64,000 nucleotides of DNA from Rhizomys pruinosus (GCA_009823505.1 VZQC01002896.1:1336948-1400947), one strand, 5' to 3'; positions 45,958 to 57,439 are shown, numbered from the stretch's first letter. Notes: generated by a model from the sequence alone, not told the origin. Program-made: numbers and translations.

Positions 45958-46107
45958 TTTTTTGGTCTTTTTGAGACAGGGTCTCTCTGTAGCCGTGGCT
46001 GTCCTGGAGCTCACTATGTAGACCAGGTTGGCCTTGAACTCATAGACATCCACCTGGCTCTGCCTCCCAAGTGCTGAGATCACAGGCGTGCACCACCATG
46101 CCTGGCT
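45958..46107 (-). repeat. B1 SINE, antisense
   Basis: gtctttttgagacagggtct to gcaccaccatgcctggct. Confidence 0.93.
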
Positions 46108-46174
46108 AGTTCATTTATTTTAGTAGCTGCACACTGTAATGAATGTTTTGGTGGATGTTCGTTATCTTTAAATA

Positions 46175-46309
46175 ATGCCATGATCAAGATGGTTTTCTCA
46201 GGGTGAGGCTCATCCATTGCACTTGGGATGTGCTGTGATTTTCCCAAATGCGGGGAAACTTGACTGTATAATTTGCTGTAGTGGGGGACTGCATTCACCC
46301 TCTCCCCTG
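46175..46309 (+). pseudogene. U1 snRNA pseudogene, 5'-truncated
   Basis: Reads atgccatgatca, then ggtgaggctcatccattgca, then ggatgtgctg, aatgcggggaaacttgactg, ataatttgctgtagtggggg and ctctcccctg. This is the U1 order from just before stem-loop I through the Sm-site region (ataatttg..) to the 3' stem-loop and its CCCCTG end. The first 20 or so bases, including the donor-pairing 5' end, are missing. About 5 bases before the Sm stem are also lost, and many substitutions are present. An (AAT)n run follows immediately. It is non-functional, and U1 is a common source of such copies in mammals. Confidence 0.9.
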
Positions 46310-46312
46310 CTA

Positions 46313-46314
46313 CA

Positions 46315-46344
<30 letters not shown>
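46313..46344. repeat. (AAT)n repeat after the U1 pseudogene
   Basis: About ten AAT units beginning four bases after the U1 3' end. It probably grew from the retroposition A-tail. Confidence 0.95.
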
Positions 46345-46345
<1 letters not shown>

Positions 46346-46569
46346 CCACAAGATTCTATTTGTATTGATTTTCATGTACTTTTATGTTCTTGGGTATTTC
46401 TCAATAGTAGAATGGCCTACTATGCAGAAATCTTCTTCCAATAGTACGAAATTCCCTACTTTCCTATCCTTTGACCATACTAGCTATTATCAAATTATAA
46501 AGTTTTTTTTTTTTACTATTTTCATGACCAAAGGATGTTATCAATTTTTGTAATTTCCATCATCTTCAT

Positions 46570-46801
46570 TTTTTTTTTTTTTAATGTGTATGACTGTACT
46601 GTCTGCATGCAGGTCTGTGCACCTGTGTCGTGCAATGCTGCGGAGGTCAGAAGAGGGTGTCAGATTCCCCTGGAACTGGAGTTCTCCTGGAGTTGGAGCA
46701 ACAGACGTTTCTCAGCTGCCACGTGGGTGCTGGGGATCGAACCCGGGTCCTCTGCAAGAGCGGTCGGCTCTCTTAACTGCTAGGCCATCCCTCCAGCCCC
46801 A
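46570..46801 (-). repeat. B2 SINE, antisense
   Basis: gtgcaatgctgcggaggtca to ggccatccctccagcccc. Confidence 0.95.
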
Positions 46802-47228
46802 ATCATAATCTTCATTTTAAAACAAGACAGATTTAAAAAAATGTACTCTTTCTTGAGCTAGGAAGGATATCTTGAGTGCTTATTGTGTGAGGGGCACTTT
46901 ATGCCAACTGTGGGATAGAACATATTTGGCATCTTTCTTGATGAGTTAAGTACATTATGTGCAGACTTAGCAGGATCCATGTTACATACACACATTTAAT
47001 GAAAGTTTGTTTTTCACTCTTCTCTCTCCCTGTTCTGATGACCACTCTCTTGTTTGGTCGACCTTGTTCATTTAAGTGTTTCTCTTTGTTGTTTGCTCCT
47101 TTGAGATAACAGAGAATAGTCTTTTCAGTTAGATGTTTATGTGAAGGACTTGCCTTGGAGTTACAGGTGGTTGTTAGTTGTCATGTGATAAAAACGTGAC
47201 CTATGGAACTTATAAAAAGAAGAGTTTA

Positions 47229-47497
47229 TGAGGGTAGAGAAATGGCTCCTTGGTGTTCTTGTAGAGGACCTGGGTTTGATTCCCAGCACCCATAATATGA
47301 TAGCCAACAATTGTCTGTAGCTCCAGCTCTTCTCACCTCCTCTGCCTTTTTTTTGGTCTTTTTGAGACAGGGTCTCCCTGTAGCCCCAGCTGTCCTGGAA
47401 CTCACTCTGTAGACCAGGCTGGCCTTGAACTCACAAAGAACTTCCTGCCTCTGCCTCCCAAGTGCTGGGATTAAAGGCATGAGTCACCGCACCCGGA
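47229..47497 (-). repeat. Sense B2 fragment then antisense B1
   Basis: B2 (+) 47229-47345 with gggtttgattcccagc; B1 (-) 47347-47497. Confidence 0.85.
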
Positions 47498-47504
47498 TTT
47501 TTTT

Positions 47505-47665
47505 TTTTTTTAAAGCCAATTTTTTACTGAAGCTTTGTGCATCTCATACAAAATTCCCCAATCACATCCAGACCCGTTCCCCATTCCTTGCCCCCCCCCC
47601 CCAACCAGAGCTCACGCATTCTGCCAAACATGTTTTTCATCTTTTTCTCAGTCTCTTTTAAAATT
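47505..47665 (-). mobile_element. L1 3' end, antisense, short
   Basis: The reverse complement has a G-tract after gcgtgagctctgg and an A-rich end. It aligns with the L1 end at 11280-11400 and, more distantly, with 31894-32060. It abuts a sense B1. Confidence 0.65.
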
Positions 47666-47667
47666 TT

Positions 47668-47840
47668 CAATGCAGAGCTGGGCGTTTTGGTGCATGCCTT
47701 AATCCTAGCACTCGGGAGCGAGAGGCAGGCGGGATCTTTGTGAGTTCAAGGCCATCCTGGTCTACACAGAGTGAGTTCCAGGGACAAGGGCTGGGCTATA
47801 GAAACGCGGACCCTGTCTCGAAAAGACTCTAAAAATAAAA
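47668..47840 (+). repeat. B1 SINE, sense, indel-rich
   Basis: gctgggcgttttggtgcatg to cgaaaagactc. Has extra bases (gcgagaggcaggcggg) unlike its neighbours. Confidence 0.82.
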
Positions 47841-47965
47841 ACACCTTAAAATATTTCGATCAGAAGATTACTGTTTTGGGCAGAAGTTCACCATTTCAGT
47901 CAGTTTATTGACCAGTCTTGTTGGATTTTGTTGTTCCCTCCAAATTGGCATCACCTCCAAAATAT

Positions 47966-48020
47966 GCTATATATTTATTGTTTATATATATATATCATTA
48001 TTATATATATACTATATATG
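47966..48020. repeat. AT-rich dinucleotide stretch
   Basis: Imperfect TATA repeats (ctatatatttattgtttatatata and following). Confidence 0.8.
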
Positions 48021-48119
48021 CCACACATTATGACATCATAGATTTTAGCATCTTTAGCTTATAATTTTCTTTTTTTTTTCCTTATTTTTGTTTGTTTGTT
48101 TGTTTTTTCTTTATTAGGC

Positions 48120-48520
48120 TGAAAGATGTCATGTTTTCCTTAAGGAACTGTTTGAAGGTTCCTCCTTGGCAAGCCCAAACAACCATCAGTCCTGCCCTTT
48201 TGCTCTACACTGGGGTTTTCCCTTCCCATGGTCACCAAATGAGGTCCAGTAAGCACCACATCCTGTCTTGATCTTCCTGTACTGGTCTCCATGATACAGC
48301 CTTGGTTGTCCAGCAGTGGCAGTCTATACACTATAGAGGCTGAAACCCCAGTAGTTGCTCAGTTCACAAGCTGGATGTCTCAGCAGTCCCCACCTGGCAC
48401 TGAAGATTTGGAGGATTCTTGGAGAGACATGAGTCTTCAGTCCATATTGGAAGGTTGAAAAGCCATGTCTCATGTCTTTGAAGGATGGCAAAAGCAGTGG
48501 CAAAACAATAGTGCTTTACT
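48120..48520. repeat. Unassigned interspersed repeat fragment
   Basis: Contains ctgaaaccccagtagttgct and gatttggaggattcttggag, which I recall as recurrent rodent repeat text. I cannot name the family. Confidence 0.35.
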
Positions 48521-48784
48521 TCTTTTTTTTTTTTTTTTTAACTTTTTTTAGTCTTTTTACTAAGATCAAGTTTTATACCTGAAGTACAATTTCTCAGGCC
48601 TTACTAATTATTTATTTCTGGTTATACTTTCTTTTTGGATGCTTAAGGCCACACAGCCCAGATTAACCAATTTTTAGATTTATTTTACTGATAGTCTTTG
48701 CACGTCATAGAATAAGAAAAGACTCAGACTTGATTAGAAAGGCTTTTCCCATAGCGGTAGTACTTAAAACAAAACATGAATAGT

Positions 48785-49145
48785 TGGGCTGAAGAGATGG
48801 CTTAGAGGTTAAGAGCTCCTGCAGAGGACCTGGGTTCGCTTCCCAGCACCCACATGGTGGCTAACAACCATCTGTAACTCCCGTTTCAGGGGTTCTGATG
48901 CCATCTTTTGACCTCCCCAGGCATTGTACAACACGGGAGTACTTTCATACATGCAGGCAATGTACTCATATACACATAAAAATAATAAACATTTAAAGTC
49001 GGGCATGGTGGTGCACACCTTTGATCCCAGCACTGAGGAGGTAGAGGCAGGCAGATCTCTGTGAGTTCAAGGCCAGCCTGGTCTAGATAGCAAGTTCCAG
49101 AAAAGCTGGGGCTACAGGGAGACCCTTCCTCAAAAAGACCTTCCT
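48785..49145 (+). repeat. B2 then B1, both sense
   Basis: B2 48785-48992 (shortened head); B1 48998-49140. Confidence 0.88.
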
Positions 49146-49223
49146 TGGGGGAGGTTAAATAAAAATATTTAAAGCATGAATAGGATATGAATTGATGGCT
49201 CAGTTCTGTTTCTGTGTTTTTTT

Positions 49224-49585
49224 TTGTTTTGTTTTGTTTTGTGTTTGTTTTTATTTTTGTATTTTTAGTCATTTGAGACAAGGTTTCCCTCTAGCCCCAG
49301 CTGTCCTGGAACTCACAGAGTTCAGGCTAGCCTTGAGCTCACAGAGATCCACCTGCCTCTGCCTCCAAAGTGCTGGGATTAAAGGCATGAGCCACCATGC
49401 CCGGGGTGTTTTTATTTATTTTTTCTTTTCCCTTTAATTACATTTATTTATTTGTCCATTCATTCATTGATTCATGAAGGAGTCAGTTTTCTCCAGCATG
49501 TTAGTTAGCCTTGTATATTGAATTCAGGTTGTGAGGCTTTTCAGCAAGTGTCTTTACTCACTGAGCCATCCCCTCAGGCTTGGGT
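49224..49585 (-). repeat. (TTTTG)n, B1 and B3-type head
   Basis: B1 49270-49408; the B3-type head ends cactgagccatcccctcagg, about 110 bases before the second exon. Confidence 0.8.
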
Positions 49586-49674
49586 TTCAATGTGCTTTAT
49601 ACTGCTAATACTATAAAGAATAAGAAATTCTGCAATCAGTGGTTCTAGTTTGCGTTTTTGGTATGTTTTAACGG

Positions 49675-49699
49675 TGATTATTCTTTGTACTTGTTGCAG
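49675..49699 (+). promoter_or_regulatory. Map4: Splice acceptor of Map4 second coding exon
   Basis: A T-rich tract, ttattctttgtacttgttgcag, is immediately followed by the in-phase exon. The AG is at 49698-49699. Confidence 0.85.
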
Positions 49700-49768
49700 G
49701 GATTCCATCTTCTAAACCAACAGTTCTAGCCAATGGTGATCATGGACTAGAAGGGAATAATAGTGCAG
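49700..49768 (+). CDS. Map4: Map4, second coding exon (23 codons)
   Basis: A 69-nt exon that adds GIPSSKPTVLANGDHGLEGN plus NSA to the MAP4 projection domain. The preceding exon leaves one base (g), which joins gg here to give a glycine codon. The exon is therefore phase 1 at both ends, and skipping it would keep the frame. The acceptor is ttgttgcag ending at 49699 behind a T-rich tract; the donor is gcag/gtgagt after 49768. The IPSSKPT and LANGDHG stretches match the corresponding MAP4 segment in mouse as I remember it. No further Map4 exon is visible in the remaining 14 kb, which suggests a long following intron. Confidence 0.92.
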
Positions 49769-50639
49769 GTGAGTGGTTTCCAGGATGTGTAAGTGACTTT
49801 CACAGTAAATAAACATCTTGGCAAGCTTTTTTGAGGGTTATTAATAAAGTATTTGAGTTCTTTCTGAGCATATCTTCTTGTTGGACATGCTTAAACACTA
49901 AGACATCTGTCATATAAGATCTCTCAACATTAGAAAGAGAAGAATGGATTTCCTTTCATAGTTCTTAAGTATTTGTTGGAGGTGAATCACACAAGAATTG
50001 GATGAAGAACACTAATAGGTGGGAAAAATTTTATCTCCTTGTTACATGAGACTCCTTCCCTGCAGACCCTTAAGTCAGGTCTCTTCCTGAATCTATATAT
50101 ACTGCCCTTAGTTTCCTCTCCAAGGCAATATTAAGAAACATACCACCAATCCACCAATAAATTACTTTTCTTTGTCTTTTGCCACCTCCTCCTCCTCTTT
50201 CTTTTTTTAAAATCTTTCCCCTAACTGTTCCCTTTGGGGTTTGTTTCCAACTTTAACTGCTAGCCCAGTTCTAGGGCTTTGATACTCTTTTCAGCACTCT
50301 TGTTTTTCTTACCTCAGTAACCAGTAGGAACCACCTTTTATCCTCCCGAAGTATGTTCACAGAGAGCAAAATCCTCCAGGTCACAGCAGGAGTTTGCCCA
50401 CAGGGGATGTATTATATTCCATACATCTTTCCATGGGTAGCCTGTATGAGAATCATAGGTTGTATTTTTATGAGTTGGACTTAATTTGCACAGTTGACCA
50501 AATGAGTTTGGCTTCTAAGGCTCAAGCATGGCACATTGTTTTTTGCAGCAGGGTGTGCTCTTAACTCTGCAGCACGGCATTCAGTTCACATCTGTATAGT
50601 GGAGGTAAGCACAAGATGTCCTGGATTTGCTTGTTTCTT

Positions 50640-50810
50640 TCTTTTTTTTAAATTTTATTTTAAGGGATTCACAATATAAGAGCACAACTTGTTTCAATTT
50701 TTGTGTAAGTACTTGAGCCATGAGAAGCCTTTCCATTGGGTTGTTCGGTTCTAAGTCTTCCCCCAAATTTTTTGTTAGCACCACAAGTTTCTCTAAGATT
50801 ATTTACTTTC
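50640..50810 (-). mobile_element. L1-related 3' end fragment, antisense
   Basis: The T-rich start followed by ttttaagggattcacaatat matches the 3' terminus of the element at 38783. The remainder is short and unassigned. Confidence 0.45.
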
Positions 50811-50831
50811 TATTTTCTAGCCTTAAGAAAT

Positions 50832-50950
50832 GTAAGCTGGGCTTGGTGGCTCAGGCCTATAATTCTAGCTACTCGGGAGGCTGAGTCAGGAAGATCACAA
50901 GTTAGAGTGAATTTAAGGCCTGCTTAGACAACTTAGTAAGATCTTGTTTT
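50832..50950 (+). repeat. Diverged B1/Alu-like SINE
   Basis: gctgggcttggtggctcagg to ttagtaagatcttg. Confidence 0.6.
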
Positions 50951-51339
50951 ATATGCTTAATATGTATGAAACTCTAAGTTCAATCCCCAGTACCCCACCC
51001 ACCCAAAAAGAAAGAAATGTACATATCTTTGTACTGTAGAGTTATTGATGAGTAGATTGCTTTGTAAATTTTACACAGTAACATTATCTTCCAATTTTAT
51101 GAACTGACTTTTTTTCCTGGACAGTTGTAGTCATTCACATTGATTATTTCTGCCCCTGCTTTGAAGTCATCCATATGCAATTTGGAAATATCCTGCAATT
51201 AAAGGACAAGCATCTTGAATGTGAGCTTTTTTGGTCTTTTGAGACAGCATCTCCCTATTGAATGTGAACTTTTTTATTTATTTATTTTTTGCTTCAGGAA
51301 GTTGAATGGGAAGAATGTGAACTTTTTAAACATGAGTGC

Positions 51340-51440
51340 ATTTAGCCTGGTATGGTGGTTCACATCTGTAATCCCAGCATTTGGGAAACAGTTTGAGGCC
51401 TGTTTGGGCTATCTAAGAAGACCCTGTCTCAAAACAAAAA
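51340..51440 (+). repeat. Old B1 fragment
   Basis: ggtatggtggttcacatctg to gaccctgtctcaaaac. Confidence 0.7.
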
Positions 51441-51442
51441 CC

Positions 51443-51770
51443 CAGAGCTGGAGAGCTAGCTCAGTGGTTAAGAGTGTGTACTGCACTGCGGATGCGGCAC
51501 ACACATTTAATCCCAGCATTTGGGAGGCAGAGGCAGGTGGATCTCTGTAAGTTCAAGACCAGCTTCCTTGTCTACATGGTGAAGCTGAAGCTACAGGGAG
51601 ACTCTGTCTAAAAAAAAAGTGTGTACTGCTCTTGTATGGCTCACAGCTCCCTTTATCTCCAGCACCAGAGAACCCAACACCTGGCTACTGAGGGCATCTG
51701 CATACATGTGCATATACTCACACACAAACAGTACACACATACACATAATAAAAAATTAAAAATATACTTT
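51443..51770 (+). repeat. B2/B3-type SINE split by B1
   Basis: Inner B1 51485-51618, bracketed by gtgtgtactgc (51474-51484 and 51619-51629). The outer SINE ends in an A-rich tail. Confidence 0.88.
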
Positions 51771-51819
51771 TTTTTTTTAACCTGGAGATAGGAAGTTTTC
51801 TCTACCAAAAGAAAGGCTG

Positions 51820-51990
51820 GGATGGGCGTGGTGGCGCACGCCTTTAATCCTAGCACTTGGGAAGCAGAGGCAGGCGGATCTTTGAGTTCAAGGCCAGCCT
51901 GGTCTACAGAATGAGTTCCAGGATAGCTGGGGCNTTACAGGGAGAACCACCTGTCTCAAAAGAAGACACAAAAAAAAAAAAAAACAAAAA
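51820..51990 (+). repeat. B1 SINE with a lone N
   Basis: gatgggcgtggtggcgcacg to an A run. N at 51934 within ggggcnttacaggg. Confidence 0.9.
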
Positions 51991-51995
51991 AAAAT

Positions 51996-52555
51996 GGCTG
52001 AAGGGAAAGAAAATCTCTTTGAGTAGGTACCATTCTCATTCCAGGAAAGAGTTATTATTTCTTCTCCAGCAGGATATCAAGTCTTACGCCTCTTTAAAAA
52101 AATCCTTGATAAAATCAGAAAGGAGAGTAAAAATGTGTTGCTCTGACCCTACCACACTATTTCAAGGACTTTGAGTTTCCTGATGAAAAAGGGGGAACTC
52201 TGATTTTAAGGAATTTCCTAGTGGCATCTAAGAGAAGGTCTCTCTGTTTTTGGACATCTTTCCTTCCTTAGGCAAAATACAGTTTTCACATCCGGGTTGA
52301 CCACTTAACTGTATGGGTGTTTCACTTGTATATTTATTTCATCAGAGAAGGCAGGAACTAGAGGGGGTGAAGAGTGCATGTTTGGGCGCATGCTGTGACC
52401 TGATTCTGATTTGGCCATCACTAACTAGAGCATCTGGCTCTGCCTTTTTGAAAGTCTGCATCTGAATTTTCCTCAGAGCGTTGCCTGTAGCCCTGAGAGA
52501 AGAGCAGCCCCACTAAGAGCATTAGAGGATTTAAGAGCATCTTGTGTTTTGAACT
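51996..52555 (+). repeat. 560-bp direct duplication, copy 1
   Basis: Matches 52574-53121. From 52181 to about 52530 it is identical to 52745-53090. The first 170 bases differ by scattered one-base indels. It ends abruptly at gttttgaact, followed by an A run. Confidence 0.9.
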
Positions 52556-52573
52556 AAAAAAAAAAAAAAAAAA

Positions 52574-53121
52574 GGCTGGAAAAATCTCTTTGAGTAGGTA
52601 CCATTCTCATCCAGGAAAGAGTTATATTTCTTCTCCAGCAGGATATCAAGTCTTAGCCTCTTTAAAAAAATCTTGATAATACAGGAAAGGGAGTAAAAAT
52701 GTGTTGCCTGACCCATACACACTATTTCAAGACTTTGAGTTTCCTGATGAAAAAGGGGGAACTCTGATTTTAAGGAATTTCCTAGTGGCATCTAAGAGAA
52801 GGTCTCTCTGTTTTTGGACATCTTTCCTTCCTTAGGCAAAATACAGTTTTCACATCCGGGTTGACCACTTAACTGTATGGGTGTTTCACTTGTATATTTA
52901 TTTCATCAGAGAAGGCAGGAACTAGAGGGGGTGAAGAGTGCATGTTTGGGCGCATGCTGTGACCTGATTCTGATTTGGCCATCACTAACTAGAGCATCTG
53001 GCTCTGCCTTTTTGAAAGTCTGCATCTGAATTTTCCTCAGAGCGTTGCCTGTAGCCCTGAGAGAAGAGCAGCCCCACTAAGAGCATATAGAGGATTTAAG
53101 AGCATCTTGCTGTTTTGAACT
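52574..53121 (+). repeat. 560-bp direct duplication, copy 2
   Basis: Second copy, preceded by an A run like the one before copy 1 and continuing into unique intron. The shared A run at both starts and a lone N at 51934 suggest an assembly join. Confidence 0.9.
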
Positions 53122-54140
53122 TTGTTTACTAATGACCTGTGCTTTTCTACCCTCTCCTTCCCCTTCCTCTTCTTCTTCCCTTTCTATTTTTCTCCTCCTA
53201 GAAGCCTAGAGTGTCTCTCAACACTGGGGCTGCTGCAACACCAGACCAGTGATCTTTCCTAAGCACCGTTACACTTCTAAAACCTTCAGCATTTTGCAGC
53301 TTTGCTTTTCCTTCCTGGACACTGGAAGAAGCTGGGGGTAGTTCTTCGAGGCCTGTTTCTGCCGATGCCTGAGCAAAGCACCTGCTTGTGTTCTGCAGGC
53401 CTTGATGGACCTCCTTTCCCTTTGTGAGCACAATGTGCAAAATGAATTCTTTTGACTTTTTTAGTATAACAGTCATATGTCTTTTTTTCTTTTTAAATTC
53501 ATTTTATCATTTAATTCAGTCTTTTTTTTTTTTTCTTTAAACATTTTTAGTTGGCCTTTTTCATTTGTTTTTTGAATATTCAGTGTGATTCAGCATATTG
53601 TAGCACCAAATAAGACATGTGCTTTCATAAAGGGGTTGAGGCCACCAGAACTGCAGTGAATTTCCCCTTCCTGTCCCTCCTATCCCTTTGTGAGCTTGCT
53701 TTCAGTGAGGGTTAGGCTTTCTGGCTATCAATATTTGTCTCCACCTTACTAAACTCTGAATTAATGACAGCTATTTTATTTTCTAGTTTAGAGTAGCTCT
53801 GGTTAAACTTTGAAAAAACACTTCTAAATTAAATCATTTTCAGGCCAGATCATTTTTAATCCTGAAATACTATCTATTTACCCAGGCTTAGATTCTTGGA
53901 AAGTTGATAACATAGTTATTGTGTATTGATTACTTTATAGTCAAGTTATCTTTTGAACATAACCATAAAGTATCAGAAGAACTAAGAAGTTAAAGGAAGC
54001 GATGAAACTAAGTTGTAATGTCTCCAATCCTGTATTAAAATACTAGGTATTTATAAGGATAAAATTAAAATGCACCTTCTTCTTTAATAACAAGCAAGAG
54101 GCCCTCCTATGTGCTACTCAAACCACACCCGGGCTGCTTT
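53122..54140. other. Unique intronic sequence
   Basis: No repeat family recognised. Contains a CT-rich run (53150-53200) and T-rich runs. Confidence 0.5.
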
Positions 54141-54144
54141 TTTC

Positions 54145-54275
54145 TGTTAAATTTGGAGATGGGATCTTACTGTGCCACTCAGGCTGGCCTTGAACTTTTG
54201 GGCTCAAGCATTCCTTTTGCCTCAGTTTTCCAAGTAGCTGAGACTATAGGCAGGAAGTGCTGTGTCTGGCTTCTA
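54145..54275 (-). repeat. Old Alu/B1-related SINE
   Basis: ggagatgggatcttactgtg to gctgtgtctggctt. Confidence 0.55.
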
Positions 54276-54789
54276 ATGAGATTGTTACCTTATTGGAACC
54301 AGGTGTGTTCAGGGTTAGGTCCTGCTTGAGCTCTGGAGTACCTTTTGATGCAACATTCCAGTAGACTTGGTAAATCACAGGTGAAGACCTGTGTGTAAAA
54401 TACTTGACCATGAAATGACCATTTACATTCTCATTCCGAGAATTGTATCATCAGTACTTTCTTGTTCTTCATTTTCCAAAGACCTAAGTAAAAAAAATAA
54501 AAGTTTTATCCTAAATGGTTCTAGGTTTAAAGTACTGTAGAACCTTTACTAAGCTTTAGCTTTTTAGGAGTAGACTGTAGATCATGGACCATGTTTTGAG
54601 ATCGATCTAAAGAGTTGTGTTATAGGATCTGGAATATGAAAAATATACCTTTTACTTTCTGCCCTCTTCCTGATTATGGAGGATTTTTTTTTTAATCTCC
54701 AAGGTAATGATTATTTGAGATTAAAAGTAAATCGACACTGTAGCTGAGGAAGGTTATAGTACATATTTTTGATTGTCTGATGCATTTTG

Positions 54790-54905
54790 AGAGCTGGGTG
54801 TGGCAGCTTCAGACTTCAGAGGAAGAGTCAGGAGGGGGCCAGATGGAACTACTTAGTGAATTCAAGGCCACCCCGAGCCATATGGTGAAACCCTGTCTCA
54901 AGAAA
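54790..54905 (+). repeat. Old B1-like SINE
   Basis: gagctgggtgtggcagcttc to gaaaccctgtctcaag. Confidence 0.6.
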
Positions 54906-55196
54906 CAGCTTGCGAAAGGTAAAGTCAGAATAGAATGAAAATTTAACAGTCCTTTCAGTGACTTCTGGAATTAAAGAAACATGTCTTCTATAGGATGTGA
55001 TCTCAAGGGCTGTGTCTCTGCTGAGCACTTCTTTTTTTGGTTTTAGATAGATAATTTTTAGAGAGGTATGTTTGAAGAGAAAGGTTTAGACTCATCTTCT
55101 CAGCCATTAATAAATATATGAAAACTTAACCACAGGAAAGCACACCATCAAATAGAACATAATAGAACATAACACCTTTGGTGTGCACTTGGTTGA

Positions 55197-55207
55197 TGCG
55201 CGCGCAC

Positions 55208-55254
<47 letters not shown>

Positions 55255-55257
55255 GTG
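55197..55257. repeat. (TG)n with CG-rich ends
   Basis: gcgcgcgc-type blocks at both sides of a TG run. This alternating purine-pyrimidine tract of about 60 bases is suited to Z-DNA. Confidence 0.9.
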
Positions 55258-55730
55258 GTCATGAGTGGCCAGGAAAATTTTCACAGATGGTACTGTTTCA
55301 CTTTCTAAAATCATGTTTGACATATTTCTGCTGTTTCTAAACCATCTCCATAGCTTGCCTGAGTGACAGGTAGGTAGAAAAGCCAGGCAGAAAATGTCAC
55401 ACACCCTCCCGAACTTCAAAATTAACCTTGATTTATCCCATTTTCACTTCCATTTTCTTGTTTGTTTTTGTTTGAATTTTTAACGTGTATTTTCTTTATG
55501 AATTTATATAATTATACAGATTTTTTTTGCCAACAGCCAGCTAAAATTTAATATAGTTTGTTAGCTCCATCTGTTGCATTTAGGTATTTTATTTTGAAAG
55601 AAATGATGTAATGTTTCATGTATAACTTCTTAAGAAGTAGCCAGTTCCATTAAAGAAAAAAAAGTGCTATGTTACCATGATGATCAAAACTGGACAGGGC
55701 CTCTTTTCACATCAATGTGATGGAGTCTCT

Positions 55731-55836
55731 CCTTCCCTCCCTCCCTCCCTCCCTCCCTCCCTCCCCTCCCTCCCTCCCTCCCTCCCTCCCATTCTCCCTC
55801 TTTCTCTCTCTCTCCCTCTCTCTCCTTCTCTCCTTC
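55731..55836. repeat. (CCCT)n and CT-rich tract
   Basis: CCCT tetranucleotides with one interruption (55731-55790), continuing as impure CT-rich sequence to 55836. Confidence 0.95.
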
Positions 55837-56307
55837 CCTAACATAAAGCTGTAGAACTTTTATGTTTCAAAAAAAATATGAAAACTTCATTTATATATCT
55901 AAGTTTGTATTTTTCATGAATTTAGACTTTAACAGTTTGTATATTGGGACATTTTACTATGTACTGTGCTAAATCAATTACACTAATAAACATCTTACAT
56001 TAACACATTACAAAGTGGATTTTGATTGGGGTCTTAATTATTGAAGTAAAATCTAAGTAGACACAGGTTTGGTGAATGACAACAGACACTTTGAGCCCAT
56101 ATAATACCATTTTTACATTTAGCCTCATTAAAATTTATATCCATGGTCTTCCTGGAATTTCTTTTCTTTCTTTTTTTTTCCTTCCTGGAATTTCTAATAA
56201 AATGTGCTACATTCAATAATATTTACTTGGGTAACTTTATTAAAGAGTCTAGAATACCTGGGAAAAATTCAACACTAACTATGGAGGCTCTTTACAATAG
56301 ATAGGTT

Positions 56308-56985
56308 TGCTGGGCGTGGAGGGGTATACCTTTAATCCCAGCACTAGAGCGGGAGAGGCAGGAGGATCTCTGTGAGACCAAGGTGAGTGAGCCTGGTCTA
56401 CATAGTGAGGTCCAGGCCAGCTGGGGCTACAGGGAGACCGGGTCTCAAAGCTAACAACAAATCCCAAGCCTCACAAAGTAGTATGTTGACTGAATTAAGA
56501 CACAAAAAAGGACTCAAGCATTGGTACATGCCTATAATCCTAGCTCTCAGAAGACTGAGGCAGGGGGATTGAGAATTCAGACCGACTAGCTCGTTATATG
56601 TAGCAGGAAGCAAGACTCTGTCCCCAAGAGAAGAAGCAGGAGAGAGGGAAAGCAAGCTCAGTGTAGACTTTCACCCTTTTTTTTTTTTCCTTTTCTTTTG
56701 AGATTGGGTCTTGCTGTGTATCCCAGGCTGGCTTCAGTTCATAGGGATCCTCCTGAATTAGCCTTCCATGTGCATATGTCACTTCCTGAGTGCTAGAGTA
56801 TTTTCTAATGGTGTGTACCACCATACCCTGCCTTCCTTTCTTTTTAATTAATTTGGGTTCTTGCTGGGTCATCTGGTGCTTATGTAGCCCAGGTGACCCA
56901 GGCTGGCCTGGAATTCATAGCAGTTCTTTTGCCTCATCCTCATAGTTACTGGGATTGCAGGTATATGCCACTTCGCCTGCAGGAG
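56308..56985. repeat. Four B1-type SINEs
   Basis: Sense 56308-56455 and 56500-56630; antisense old copies 56680-56832 and 56850-56985. Confidence 0.7.
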
Positions 56986-57439
56986 CAATTCTTGATGAAA
57001 AGTGAAACCTACCTGCATTTTGGTTCTTCATCCTTGTTTACCTGATAATAAAGTGAGCTGGGGAGGCTAGAGTTGTTCTAGGCAGAGGCACAGTGCAGGC
57101 TGGACAAGCAAAGTGTTATCTGTAAAACTAGGTTATCCTTGACTATATATTGATAACTTTCCATTACAGTGAGGCTTAAAATAAATATCTATGCCCTTGT
57201 GTTTGTAAATTACTGTTATTTAAGAGGTACAGTGCACAAAGCATTCCACACATCCTTATTTTCCCTCTTTCCTAAAAATACTGGGAACAAAGTATTAGTT
57301 CCCCCCCCCCTTTTTTTTTCCCACATTCCAGGTATTCAAAACATACCAACAACTAACTAATGCTTCTTGAGGCTGTTTTTGTTGTTTTTTTGTTAGTGAT
57401 TTTCTGATAAAAGCCTCAAAAACCCACATACCATTAACT

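Larger units (their letters stand above)
29975..49699 (+). other. Map4: Map4 intron between first two coding exons
   Basis: A 19.7-kb phase-1 intron defined by the two matching exons. It holds three antisense L1 3' ends, a U1 pseudogene, dozens of SINEs and microsatellites. No additional coding exon was recognised. Confidence 0.85.

Noticed and set aside
46080..46349. 89-codon minus-strand frame with a leucine-rich start that looks like a signal peptide
   Set aside because: The leucines are the translated (AAT)n repeat, and the rest is the antisense of the U1 pseudogene and a B1.
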